Under the pieces are notes generated by a model, which was given only the letters and a program-made list of their open reading frames with translations, had not been told where the DNA came from and ran no database searches. Below, piece after piece: positions 48,506 to 60,399 of a stretch of 64,000 bases of DNA. The DNA comes from Cyclina sinensis (Eukaryota; Mollusca; Bivalvia; Venerida; Veneridae), in contig JAAONU010000006.1 in assembly GCA_012932295.1 (NCBI GenBank), positions 19,794,904-19,858,903 of the forward strand. Direction: 5' to 3'. The position numbers were made by a program, and so were the translations under genes. Positions within the stretch are counted from its first letter, which is position 1; each line of letters begins with the position of its first letter.

Positions 48506-51500
48506 TTAAGTCTTGGATTCAATATTTTGTGGGAGTGGTGGCGGAGGGTAAGACGGCGGAGGTGGTCGTGGCTTTTTGGCGATAGTTTCTTTACACTTAG
48601 AAGCACTATCGTTTGGCGATTGTGTTTCCATCGACGGTAAAGATGACCGTGTCTCTATCGTATCGTTTGACAATGTTATGTTGACGTACATCTGAACAGG
48701 CTGGTTTCTGTTATTCTCTAGTGCAATATTTTCGTAATTAAATTTGAATGAATTATCTTCCGTTTCATCACATAGAAGATCATTTTCATCATCCGTCGGC
48801 GTGACGATAGCTGTAAGTACGTCACACGATAACGACAAACCGTGCTGGGCAACGGTTAGATACCCGCCAAACAAAGTCCCAAGGCTTTTTCTCCTCGACG
48901 CGTCTAAATTCAGTTTTTCGTACAGGTCCGACGCTATTCTGTTTCTCATTTCTGATGATCTCGGTGAGTTTTCTTCACTCTTAGACCTATAGAAGGATTT
49001 TTCAAGCTGACTTAGATCTCCAGTAGACCCAGATCCTCTCATTACTAAAACAGGCATTTCTTCATCAAGCGAGGGTTCTCGACTCTGTCTCTTTTTCTTA
49101 ATATTAAGCAATTTTCTGACACCCCCTAACGGACTGCGTGGTGAAGTCTTTCCACTGTTCATGACGGGTGGACTTAATTGCTTTTCCAAGTTTCCAAAAG
49201 AATGATTCGGCTTTAAGTCTGAATTTGTTTCACCTTCCCAGGATTTAGAGCCTTTCTTTTGAAATATACGTTTAATTCTTAGGAATGGACTCTTAGAACC
49301 GTTCATTTTATGACTGTAGTCACTCACGACAAGATCACTCATCGATTTACTCTTCTTCATTCTACACTGGGCATTCAGTTTGTCCATGTCCGAAGTACTC
49401 CGGTTGCGGGGTGGTGCGTTCGTTACAAAACGTTTTACGGCGCCGAACGGACTATTTTGTGGCTTCGGTAATTCTTTTAACTCTCGCACCTGTAAGATAA
49501 AACAATTGTAAAGAAAAGGTAAAACTCACCATATCGCTTCTTGCAATATCATTTCAGTAAGAAAGCCTTCTAGTATCGATTCTTTAACAGTTTTAACTGG
49601 TATCCTGCATGTAAGGACATGGCGACGAAGTACAATGACTGAAAATATTTCCAGTTAAAACACTTTATTTCACTCGCTCTACTTTTGAATGGGAAAGCTT
49701 AAACCGTTGCGAACTGTGAACTTTTCTATATAAACTGTTGGAAAGTGAATGCTTATATATTGTGTTTTGAAACTACCTCCGATGCATAAATTAAACTAAA
49801 ATATAAAATATAAATGTAATTTCATTTTATCCTGGCGCAAGAAACCCTAAAAGAAGAATCTCCTTTTCTGTAACTGTTAAAAAAGTTTTAGGACAGAAGT
49901 TGTTTCTAAATATTCTCTGAGCAGGCAAACTTATGCTTCCTTTATGATAACATTCTTTACTCTCCTAAATCTTTGAAATGCACTCGCCTCTCTTATAAAG
50001 TTTTTAGTATTGAATGTACCACTGCTAATTAAAGTAAGGTTATCATTGAAATTATTGACTGCAAGACGAACAGGACAAACAACAATAACTCTGGCCGGAT
50101 GTCTACAGGCTGATTACTACCCTCTTTTATCCCAAATACATGGACGACGGATGACTAGCCGTGGCACTGAAAATTTTACGATGCCAAAGGCTCTGTTATG
50201 GATCTAACTGTTATGATGTAAACTCACTCTTCTTGAGCCATCGAATGTAGTACTCCTGTCTTCTGTATTGGTCGCAGAAATGACCCGAGCTTTTCTCATG
50301 ATGTCTTTCTTTTCGAGGTTCTTTGTAACATGTTTGGGTGGGGTAAATACTTTATCAGCTGAAATTATCATTGCCGGGACAAGATCAGGTCTATCGTCCT
50401 GAAAGAAGACAACAACAATAGAACGATATTTTAGAATAAGTGCTGTTCTGATCTGCACCTGTAGCTATGTTTCAATTAAGGTTCTGTCTGTTTTGTTTGT
50501 ACAGGTGTTAATGCTTTTATTTTGAAGCCTGCATTTAAATTCCTTTACTAATCCAAGGACAAAGACAACCTAGTATATATATTCCAGCTTTAACACATTG
50601 CCATAAAAATGGCAAAACAATGAAGAAGTACAGTATATTTTCTTTCTTCATTTGGTATTCTTTTGACTCCACTGTTGAATTAAGTGAAACGTCGTATCTT
50701 GCGAAAATTACCAGTTAGTGATAAGTATAAGGTAGTGGTATTGGGTAGAAATAAGACCTGACGTACAGATTTGACAACATTATTATGTATTCTTTACCAC
50801 AACACGTTTACACACGTACATTTATTTTTTCGAGTGACGTCTGCAGATTTTTTCTTTGAATACTGTCGACGTCATGGAAAGCTTCCGTTAAAACTTCACG
50901 TGCTTCCGGTACTCTTTTAGCAGACGACAAAGCGAGCGCCATGTTGTGAAGTATCTAGAAAAAAACACAACAAGTTCATAGGCTTTGTTTTTAAGATTTA
51001 AATGTTATGTATGTACGAGACTCAATTTTTTCAGTCTTTACTGAAATTACACTACAGTTAAAACTAAGCGTGACAGCAATGTGCAATTGGAGTGCACTAG
51101 CTTTAAAGGGTTTCTAGTGCACTAATAGTGCAATTGGAGTGCACTAGCTTTAAAGAGTTTCTAGTGCACTAATAGTGCAATTGGAGTGCACTAGCTTTAA
51201 AGGGTTTCTAGTGTACTAATAGTGCAATTGGAGTGCACTAGCTTTAAAGGGTTTCTAGTGTACTAATAGTGCAATTGGAGTGCACTAGCTTTAAAGGGTT
51301 TCTAGTGCACTAATAGTGCAATTGGAGTGCACTAGCTTTAAAGGGTTTCTAGTGCACTAATAGTGCAATTGGAGTGCACTAGCTTTAAAGGGTTTCTAGT
51401 GTACTAATAGTGCAATTGGAGTGCACTAGCTTTATTTCTAGTGCACTGATAGTGCAATTGGAGTGCACTAGCTTTAAAGGGTTTCTAGTGTTCTAATAGT

Positions 51501-54500
51501 GCAATTGGAGTGCACTAGCTTTATTTCTAGTGCACTGATAGTGCAATTGGAGTGCACTAGCTTTAAAGGGTTTCTAGTGTACTAATAGTGCAATTGGAGT
51601 GCACTAGCTTTATTTCTAGTGCACTGATAGTGCAATTGGAGTGCACTAGCTTTAAAGGGTTTCTAGTGTACTGATAGTGCAATTGGAGTGCACTAGCTTT
51701 ATTTCTAGTGCACTGATAGTGCAATTGGAGTGCACTAGCTTTAAAGGGTTTCTAGTGTACTAATAGTGCAGTTGGAGTGCACTAGCTTTAAAGGGTTCCT
51801 AGTGCACTAATAGTGCAATTGGAGTGCACTAGCTTTAACGGGTTTCTAGTGTACTAATAGTGCAGTTGGAGTGCACTAGCTTTAAAGGGTTTCTAGTGCA
51901 CTAATAGTGCAATTGGAGTGCACTAGCTTTAAAGGGTTTCTAGTGTACTAATAGTGCAGTTGGAGTGCACTAGCTTTAAAGGGTTTCTAGTGCACTAATA
52001 GTGCAGTTGGAGTGCACTAGCTTTAAAGGGTTTCTAGTGCACTAATAGTGCAATTGGAGTGCACTAGCTTTAAAGGGTTTCTAGTGTACTAATAGTGCAA
52101 TTGGAGTGCACTAGCTTTATTTCTAGTGCACTGATAGTGCAATTGGAGTGCACTAGCTTTAAAGGGTTTCTAGTGCACTAATAGTGCAATTTGAGTGCAC
52201 TAGCTTTAAAGGGTTTCTAGTGCACTAATAGTGCAATTGGAGTGCACTAGCTTTAAAGGGTTTCTAGTGCACTAATAGTGCAATTGGAAAGCACTTCTGT
52301 TTCTTGTCTTTAAGCATTGTAGTAACATTCAGAACGAATATAGGTATGTTTGGTCAAATAGTTTACAAAAATGTTTGGAAAAAAATGAACTAGTTTTATT
52401 TTTTATATCAAATTTGAATGAATGAATGAATGAATGAATGAATGAATGAATGAATGAGCGAACGAACGAACGGACGGACGGGCAGACGGACGCACCAATC
52501 GATGGACTGATAAATCAAATAAGACAAACCTTCATCATTTTTTTTCGTTGAAAATAAGTTTAACTCAATGTGTAAACAACTATCATCCATATCTGAATTT
52601 TCCTATAAGCTTTGAGTCTTCAGGCCTATTATCTTTTCTGTGGGTTGCTTTATTTGGAATACAATAAACTGTATAACTTTCTTCTGTAATCTATGTCATA
52701 TTTATGTTAGAGTGTAAATTTATAGAATCTACTTATAGTTTAAAGATATATAAATCAGATTTATTCTTTACCCATGTCCCATTTTAAATTGGAAACGTTA
52801 TTTCATATTAAAAATTTATTTAATGTTTAACTTCTTAAAAATATACTGGTTTTGTTTCAAATCAATATCTAAAATGGAAACAGAAACTGCCATTGAGCAT
52901 GACTTAAAATTGTGAAAAATGAACATCACTTAGATGCAAAACAATTGGTCAGTTTGAAAACTAAAAACTGCATAAACTTTCTTAACACCCAGTTTTGTTT
53001 GATGCATTTCGTCATTACGTAGCCAAAATGAGATTTAGAGGGGTTTCTTTAGGTTGAATAATACTAGATTTCTTACAGTTAATGTTAAGCGTTTGTCCCG
53101 ACGTTAAGCTTTTGCGCAAATATATTACAGTTCATAAAATCAGTGTGAAACAAAAAATTACCTGATATCTATTCAGGCTAACATATAGACCAAGAGGTTT
53201 GTAGTCTATGTACGGATTTCCTCGCAGCAATGTCCTTGCAGTCTCCAGATCGTTTAAACTTTCGTCAATACTTAAAAAAAGAAGAGATATATCATGTTAT
53301 TTATTCAGACCAAATCTGACCTTTCGTTGAAAAAAAGCTTAAATGCCTGTTGAAACAGTACACAAGTTCTATTCTGGTTCCCGGCATGCTGAACTTAGCG
53401 CAACATTCAAAGACGGTAACCAGACTACCTTACATGAAATACTACGTGGAGATATAAAAATATCATGTGAAGAACACCCGGTATGAAAAGGTAAATACAT
53501 GTTGTATTATTGCACTAGAACTGAGCCGACCTGCAACTTGATGAATGCTGATAAATCATGAATCCGTAATACATGTGTGGTAAAACTGTGCACTGCGTCA
53601 TTATTTCTCAACCTATGATAATGCTTGTATCTTAAATCAAATACTCTTCTAAATATCTTACTCGTATGTAACTTAAATCGTCAAACAGTTGTCATGAAGA
53701 AGCCAAAACCAAAATGAAACAATATACGACAGTTAGCTGTAACACTGGTAAAAAACTGTGACAACAAACCTTCCGCTGTTGAGATACAGAGTCCCACGTT
53801 GAAAGAAGGCAATCGCCAAATGCTCGTCTTTTTGAATAGCATGGGACAGACACTGAAAATAGAATATAAAACATAGGGTTAAAGCATAAAAAGTATAAAC
53901 ATGACATTGGATTAAGAAGTTGATAGAACGATATAGCTTTCACTCATCGATACATTGTTTGCACATTTAAAGAGTATATTATTATCTGATCATATAATAT
54001 GAAAAAGATTCAAATGTTTCCTTTTGTAAACGATATCTCTAAATGTCATCATTATGTGTATTGTTTTCTGTTCAATTCTTAAAAGGCATTACGTTTTACG
54101 TCAATTGCTATTCACCTTATGCATTTGTTATGAGAAAAACCTTTGTGCATAATTGCAGCGAGGTATATTTACAAACTTCAATTTGTTTAAGTTTATAGTC
54201 ATGATAATGACATTTGATAAGGATATATTGACATACTAGAAGCTTGATGAAATAGCCTTAGAAATTTAAAACATTCCAAATTTACAAATCAAAGAGACGT
54301 TATAATGTTATTATATTATTCAGCGTAGGAAGGTAACTTCATGGGACCCTAAACGTGTGTGAATGAGTATCACATTTTTTTCACAAATGTCATAACTTAC
54401 GACTCTAAGTAACTAAGTACAGTTTTTTGTTTGTTCCGGTTACTGATTTTCTCATCACTTTTTATGTGTGCACACACTGGACTTCGGTTTAATGTCTCAT

Positions 54501-56211
54501 TCGAAAGACAATAAGTACTGCTGGTGAAGGAAAGGGAGATCGAACTCGTGACTCCTGGTCATCGTCGGAAACCCACGTTCGATCCATTCCGTTTCACTCT
54601 ATTTATCTACCGTGGGACAATTGGCTGGTAAAAATTCGTACTCATGAATAATTTATTACCTACTTTTATTGGTTTCCGTAAGATTTCCCTTGCGGAATCT
54701 CAGCCAATGAAATTACTTGTTACAATTTACCGTCCGCGCCTATGTTTAAATCCTGGGAAATACGTCTATTTTAAGTAACTTGTCATTATGCCTTTTCTCC
54801 ATACTGAAGAGTGTCTATTTGTAATGCGGCATCTCATTCGACGAAGAGTTACATCCCGTTGCTAATAAATATTCATGAAAACGAATAATCAGCAGTCAAT
54901 TATCCCACGGTACATAATGTAGTTGTGCGGAATATGTACGGGGGGTCACCGACGATGGACTCCTGGTTTACTTGTCCTGGGTGCTACCAAAGGTGAACCA
55001 CCTACGATATTTACGAGATAAATATTTTTTCAGCAAGGATTTGGCACAATTTTCGTAAACGTCCCTGATATTGTTTGAGGCACGGTTAAGTTATCTGTTA
55101 AGTTAATTCAATGAATTGTTCATTATTCAATACGGACAGACCGGACGTGAAGGCCGATTATGTTCTGCACTGATCGCAAAGGCAAAAACAAATGCCGCTG
55201 GCCTGGGATAGGTGACGTTGTGTGAAACACAACAACACCGGTTTATGTTACTTTTAACTTCACCGAAGGGTAGAATTTACTTTCACCTTTATCTATATCT
55301 TATAGTATTATATTTCTTTAAAATGTTGAAACACCTGTTTGATCACAACGATAGGAAAGTAATAAAGAACAATATTATTTTATTACATTCCTAGTGGCTA
55401 TCTGACCGCTTTTCATATATCTTTTCGCACGCTTGACTCAATAATAGAATAGAATATATTTCTTTTACGAAACATAACAATACCATAAGAATATATACCG
55501 TCGGCTGCATGCGACTGTTAATTACGCGTCTATACAAGAGGACTCGAGTTCACAGAATGCAATAGACCGAGAGTGTCAGACATTGAAGAATATTATTTAA
55601 TTAATATACTATTTCAAGAACATTTTCACATACAGTCTAAAAATCATTTTGCATGCAAGCAACATGCATTACAAGAATGCTACCGATACGCAACGCCTTA
55701 CAATGTATATGATATATCATAATTATAATTGTTTTGTTTGTCAAGAAACAATTTTGTTTACGACAATAAACATTTAAGCAAAAAGAATAATCATGAATTA
55801 TGCAAAAACAAAAACATAGTCATGAAATTATGCACAGAAGCCAAATTATGAAATTCTGTATAGAAGCCAAATCATTAAATAATGGATAAAAAAACAAGTT
55901 ATGAAATTACAATCACGCATACAAAAAAGAATTATAAAATTATGCATAATTTCATGCAAATAACATGATTCTAGAAAAGTTACCTCTATAGCGTGTTCAG
56001 TGCTGTCAAGTTTCATGTAAGCACATGCAAGGTTATAGTACATTCTGGCCGAGATATCACTCACTTCTCCGTAAGTTTCCAATGCGTCTATATACCTCCC
56101 AGAGCTATGGTGCTCCACCGCAATGCTCCACTTGCTTATGGTGTCTCTTAAACATTCTGCTATTTCCATCTCTTTTACCACTGGTCCGGCACCTAGTTTT
56201 AACTTAATCAT
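48506..56211 (-). CDS. p67phox/NOXA1-like TPR protein with disordered tail, copy B
   Basis: Six exons on the minus strand: 55984-56211, 53770-53852, 53162-53270, 50820-50954, 50228-50398, 48506-49489 (1710 nt, 569 residues); all junctions GT-AG and in frame, with exons 2-5 the same lengths and phases as in copy A. TPR region residues 1-187 (SARMYYNLACAY, HLAIAFFQRGTLYL, LLRGNPYIDYKPLG, ILHNMALAL); exon 5 (188-242) carries PPKHVTKNLEKK, near-identical to copy A, then the activation-type segment. The Rac-contact positions known from human p67phox (R102, N104, D108, H69) correspond to R120, N122, D126 and H87 here, all kept. The 327-residue tail has three basic-hydrophobic SP[FL] repeats, S-x-[GS]-D motifs, one LTA module (about 460-476), YENI and YVNI, and ends with PPPPSYPPPPL. 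No SH3 or PB1 domain. Expected to be a cytosolic Nox regulator (family knowledge); tail role is inference. Confidence 0.8.
51081..52294. repeat. Minisatellite of about 26 hairpin-forming 47-bp units, copy B intron 3
   Basis: Unit: 'gtgcaattggagtgcactag' + 'ctttaaagggtttctagtgc' + 'actaata' (47 bp), mixed with a 42-bp variant lacking 'aaaggg'. Each unit holds the 10-bp inverted repeat AGTGCACTAG/CTAGTGCACT around a 13-base loop (shorter in the variant). Units are very similar, so the array is young or homogenised. Confidence 0.95.
52417..52491. repeat. (AATG)n microsatellite passing into (AACG)n/(GGACG)n
   Basis: About ten copies of aatg followed by 'cgaacgaacgaacggacgga'. The 60-codon frame over it (Ser-Phe-Ile-His repeats) is not a gene. 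Confidence 0.92.
54475..54607 (-). mobile_element. SINE, minus orientation, left part
   Basis: 'tttaatgtctcattcgaaag' and 'agatcgaactcgtgactcc' are reverse complements of SINE blocks ('ctttcggatgagac', 'gagttcgatc'). It is cut by the MITE that starts at 54608. Confidence 0.55.
54608..54912. mobile_element. MITE with TA-flanked inverted ends
   Basis: Ends 'taccgtgggacaattg' and 'caattatcccacggta' are inverted copies with one mismatch; 305 bp, no open frame. Flanking TA suggests a Tc1/mariner-type non-autonomous element. Confidence 0.7.
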
Positions 56212-56219
56212 TCAAACAG

Positions 56220-57600
56220 TCCTCTGTGCTCAGTCGAAAAAATGGAAGTATGCCACTTTTTCTAGTGCGTGATTATAAATGCCAGCTTTATTAATAATAT
56301 TCACGGTCTGTCAGTTTTTGATTCATTCACCGGAGTGGGGTAATACCTATACAATACCCGCATGACTTCACTATCCACTTTCTTCTAATTTATGTCCTAA
56401 ATTATGACTTTTCGGCTAATAATGTTAACCTAACAGCATGATCATGTAAGGTAAATCTTAAATATATAAAAGCATACTACAGCGCGACTAAAAATACTCT
56501 ACCTTTAAGATTAAAGTATAGATTTACTCTTTTTAATCTATATTTTTCGCACGACTCTCCATAGCAGTTTAAAAAAATAAATTACTGAATTGACTGAATG
56601 AATTATCATTATGTCATCTGTTTGCATGCCCACTGATTGAACAGAACGCTAATTTTCTAGATCATTTTAGTTTCATTTCTTCAGAAGAGTACGTATAAAT
56701 ATTTAAATCTTCAAAGGGGACAGTTTGTACTGAAAAACAAAAAATATTATCACTGGTAGAATCATTGTCTTAAAAATTGCGGCCAGTCATACTGCGAAAT
56801 TGTTTCTTTAGATTTATTTAGCTGTGTAATGCTAGCCATCTTTTGTTGATATTGTATCTGTTTTTTTCTGTAGTTGACTTTTAAAACAAATCACAGTTGT
56901 CGAGTTTTTATATCCCAAGTCATAGTATGAAAGGGTTTGAATCAGTAACTTGTTAACCGTGTGGAATTTTGAAGATTTTCAGTCTTTCACCGCTTTATCA
57001 TAATCGAAATAAAAAAAAACAACTGAAATGGCTGTATTCAGGTAATGGTATATTAGATATATGTGGCAAAATGAATATACATGTACCAAACTTCTGACAA
57101 TGTCCGATGAAACAATATGCTATTTTTACATTGACCTGTAAAAACAATTTTATTCTAAAATGTCAGGTTAACCACGCAGCTATTTATACATTTGCAATAT
57201 ACCACAGACACGCTTCTAGCTAAACGTTGACACAGTGCATTTTCTATCCTACGGTTAATTGAACAATTTTATTATAGCAATTATACAATACAATCTCAAC
57301 CATCTAGCTATATCACCTATCGTTATAGGATCTTTGTCAAATTCTTTGTTAAACAGGTACAAACACGCATAAAAAGTTTGACGCAATTGGGGCTTTCTTT
57401 GTATTTACATAATCAAAGCACTGAAGACACTGAATTTGTTTGGGTCACAGAACCAGTAATAAGTGTTGTCAATATTTTCTTTTCCTTCCATTTTGCAGAA
57501 AGGTTGTTTCAAAGTGTTCATATCTCATAATTATTGGTTGATCCTATAAGTGACTGAATACTCCTCTACATGCTGCACCAGTGTACTCGGTATTGAACTT
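56220..57600. other. Upstream region of copy B, no gene seen
   Basis: AT-rich; would contain the copy B promoter, but no TATA box or initiator at a convincing position could be supported. Confidence 0.35.
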
Positions 57601-57689
57601 TGAAAACCACTGTCCTGTCAAAAATACTCCCACATATCACTTTGTCAGTAGAGTATTGTGTAGTTTCATGTTAATACATGATAATTATT

Positions 57690-58110
57690 GCCTTAAGGTT
57701 ATGAACAATAAATATGAAAAATTACAACGGACATTAACGGCAAAATTATGCATAAGAACGTCATGGTTCATACTTCTGCGCTGCACTAAAATATCGTTGA
57801 AATTTATCAAAGTGAGAAGTTTCAATTTGATATTTCAAATACTTTCGAGTGATTCACCGGCAAAAATTAGGAATGAAAAATCTCAAAGGACAGTAACTGC
57901 AAAATTATGCTATGAAAATTGTGGTTCTTGGACACTGCGATCTCCTCAGTAAGATCTGTCCATCTACGTAGGTAAGTTTGATAAATTAAAACTGGCAATA
58001 ACTTTGAAATTATGCAAAAGAGATCTATATTTTCCCAATGAGGTCTATCCATCTGCCGTTTCATCAAAGAAGTTTCAAATCGATTCCGCCAATACTTTTT
58101 GAATTATGCT
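57690..58110. repeat. Degenerate tandem repeat, about three units
   Basis: Units share 'acaacggacattaacggc'/'aaggacagtaactgc'/'aactggcaataactttg', each followed by 'aaaattatgc' or 'gaaattatgc'. No coding meaning. Confidence 0.6.
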
Positions 58111-58564
58111 CTCAACAAATAACCAAACCAGGCAGTTAGCTGGCCAACTTGATTCCAGTATCATCCCCGCTCCCTCCCTTCCGTGTGTGGGAGGTTGGCG
58201 GGGGGGGGGTGTTAATATAATAAAATTCAAGTAGTAATCGCCTAAGATCAGGTGTATGATGTTGAAATACTAGACAGTTAGTGTTAGTGTGCAGACAAGT
58301 AATTATAAGTAACGAAATTGCACCTAGTGAATGCTGTATTAATGGATCTTTGGTCGGTGAATACATATAATTCGGATTTGGTACCAGGGTTTTAGCTAGC
58401 CTATTATCGCCTGTCGCGATAGGGCTGTGTTTCTGATATGCTTTGAAGTCACCTACATCCTTTAATTGTCAAAGGGACATGTCTAATAAACAACAATTAC
58501 ATCAGATAGTTATCAGTAGAACACCACGTGTTTCCGTTAATTCATGTTAATCAAAAGAAGCGAC

Positions 58565-58965
58565 TGGGGGCTTTTTTTTTGTTTTTTTGTTTTTTGGGGG
58601 GTTTAACGCCGATTTCAACATATAGGTTATATCTCGGCGGTCAGTCCACCTAACCGGTTTTCCTGGATAACTAACCAGTAATTGCCAATTTCTTCGCAAT
58701 TGACTGACTACTGTTCCCACATGATCTACTCTGAAACAGCGGTGAGACACAAATGAACATTAGACTCAATGTCTGAGATCAATTGTCACGGAGAAATTTT
58801 TCCCTGCCCAGGGGTCGAACCAACGACCGATGGATTACTAATCCAGTGCTCTACCTATTGAGCTAAGCGGGCGGACCGATGGATTACTAATCCAGTCCTC
58901 TACCTATTGAGCTAAGCGGGCGGGCTTTACCTATTGAGCTAAACGGACGGGCTTAAACTGGGAGC
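58565..58965 (-). mobile_element. tRNA-Thr-like SINE, minus orientation
   Basis: On the minus strand a head resembling tRNA-Thr(AGT) ('cttagctcaataggtagagc', loop TTAGTAA, 'ggttcgacccctgg') is followed by a body and an A-rich tail (poly-T on the plus strand at 58570-58600). Part of the head is repeated two more times at 58875-58955. T-stem pairing is poor, so not a working tRNA gene. Confidence 0.65.
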
Positions 58966-59428
58966 GATCAACCAATGACAGCTTACTTTACGGAACGTGT
59001 GACGTAAAACATTCGGCAGCGTTATTAAGCAACGCCCTATTTTATTTTTGGACGGGTATTTTCTTGTGTCGATAGATGTAGCATGCTAACTCCTAATTAT
59101 TAGAACTTGTATTAATCGAAATATTTTCACGGGTTATCATTTTTTAATCGTTGGCTAAATTAAAGATGAGACAAGACAAGACTTTTGAAGATTTGTACGT
59201 AAAAATGTTTTTCGCATATAAAGACATGATAAAGACAATGCCGGGTGCTAAGTTGAAAATTACTTATCTGTTAAATTTGACCAACAAACATTATCGCCGC
59301 AATGTTGTTCACATCTAATTTTCATGAGTGGAGCAACGGAGAAACAATGACTGTTATGAAATTACAGAGTAATATTTCACTGGCGTCACTTTAAAGAACT
59401 TTTATATTATAGAGAAATCTTCTGGAGC

Positions 59429-59550
59429 AGATGTGGTCCAGTGGTAACGCGCTGGACTGGTAAACAAGGGGTCCCGAGTTCGATCCCTCGCTTCTTCACT
59501 AACATTACTTATAGTCTAACCGAGGTCCCATGTATCAGTGCTATACATTT
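59429..59550 (+). mobile_element. SINE, 5' fragment
   Basis: 'atgtggtccagtggtaacgc' ... 'cccgagttcgatccctcgct' ... 'cgaggtcccatgtatcagtg' matches the first about 130 bp of the element at 23580. Confidence 0.75.
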
Positions 59551-59940
59551 AGAAATGCAAACAAACAAATGCAAACCTTTTAAATGATGGATCAGACGCG
59601 AATCTGTTTTCCAATTTAATATCTTAGAATGAATTAACACCGTTTGCTAGATTTCCATTTACATTTTTTTGGAATCTGCCATTGGAGGTAAAGGGAGATG
59701 TATTTAAAGTTATCGCATGACCGCCACAGGTTTTGTTTGAAGATAGGCGTTCTCTAAATTCCGGTAAAATAACACTTTGGTGTGCTCTAAATGAGGTATC
59801 GGTACACTTTCTCCGTATGCCCAGTTTATCATTTTATCATGAACGTTATTGGTTCATTTTCCCAGGAGTTCATAGTAACTTTGGCTTGAAAACAACTGGG
59901 GTACCTAATGGGATATTATGGTGGCTGATTTCTGCCATTT

Positions 59941-60372
59941 CGTGTCTTCGTGTCTTCGCCCCTAAAAAGTCGAAGTCGAAGACACGAAGACACGATAATA
60001 TGCTCAATTATCGTGTCTTCGCCTTCGACTTTTGAGGGCGCCGACACGAAGACACGATAAATTTTACGCGAAATAACGATATTTTGACAGGCGAAGACAC
60101 GAGATTTACTTCTGTAGAAATATCGTGTCGGCGGGTAGGAATCTTCGTATCGGCGCCCTATATTCTTCGTGTCTTCGTGTCTTCGCCCCGAAAGTCGAAG
60201 ACACGATATTGAACAATGTTTCGTGTCTTCGTGTCTTCGCCCCGAAGTCGAAGACACGAAGACACGATAACTGGCCAATTTATCGAGTCTTCGTGTCTTC
60301 GCCCCGAAGGTCGAAGACACGAAGACACGATATTGAACAATGTTTCGTGTCGTCGTGTCTTCGCCTTCCGGT
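59941..60372. repeat. Array of about six palindromic units
   Basis: Each unit has arms of the type 'cgtgtcttcgtgtcttcg' and 'cgaagacacgaagacacg' around a short centre such as 'ccccgaag', joined by AT-rich spacers like 'ataatatgctcaattat' and 'atattgaacaatg'. Overlapping open frames on both strands are a by-product. Confidence 0.92.
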
Positions 60373-60399
60373 AGACATGCGCAAAACAATTACACATAT

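Noticed and set aside
51081..52294. CRISPR-like array
   Set aside because: Units are repeated throughout with no unique spacers, and the DNA is eukaryotic.
58803..58875. Functional tRNA-Thr gene
   Set aside because: T-stem does not pair well and the sequence continues into a SINE body with an A-rich tail.
59941..60372. CRISPR array or coding frames on both strands
   Set aside because: Repeats are palindromes with variable arms; the open frames exist on both strands only because of the repeat and have no domain.
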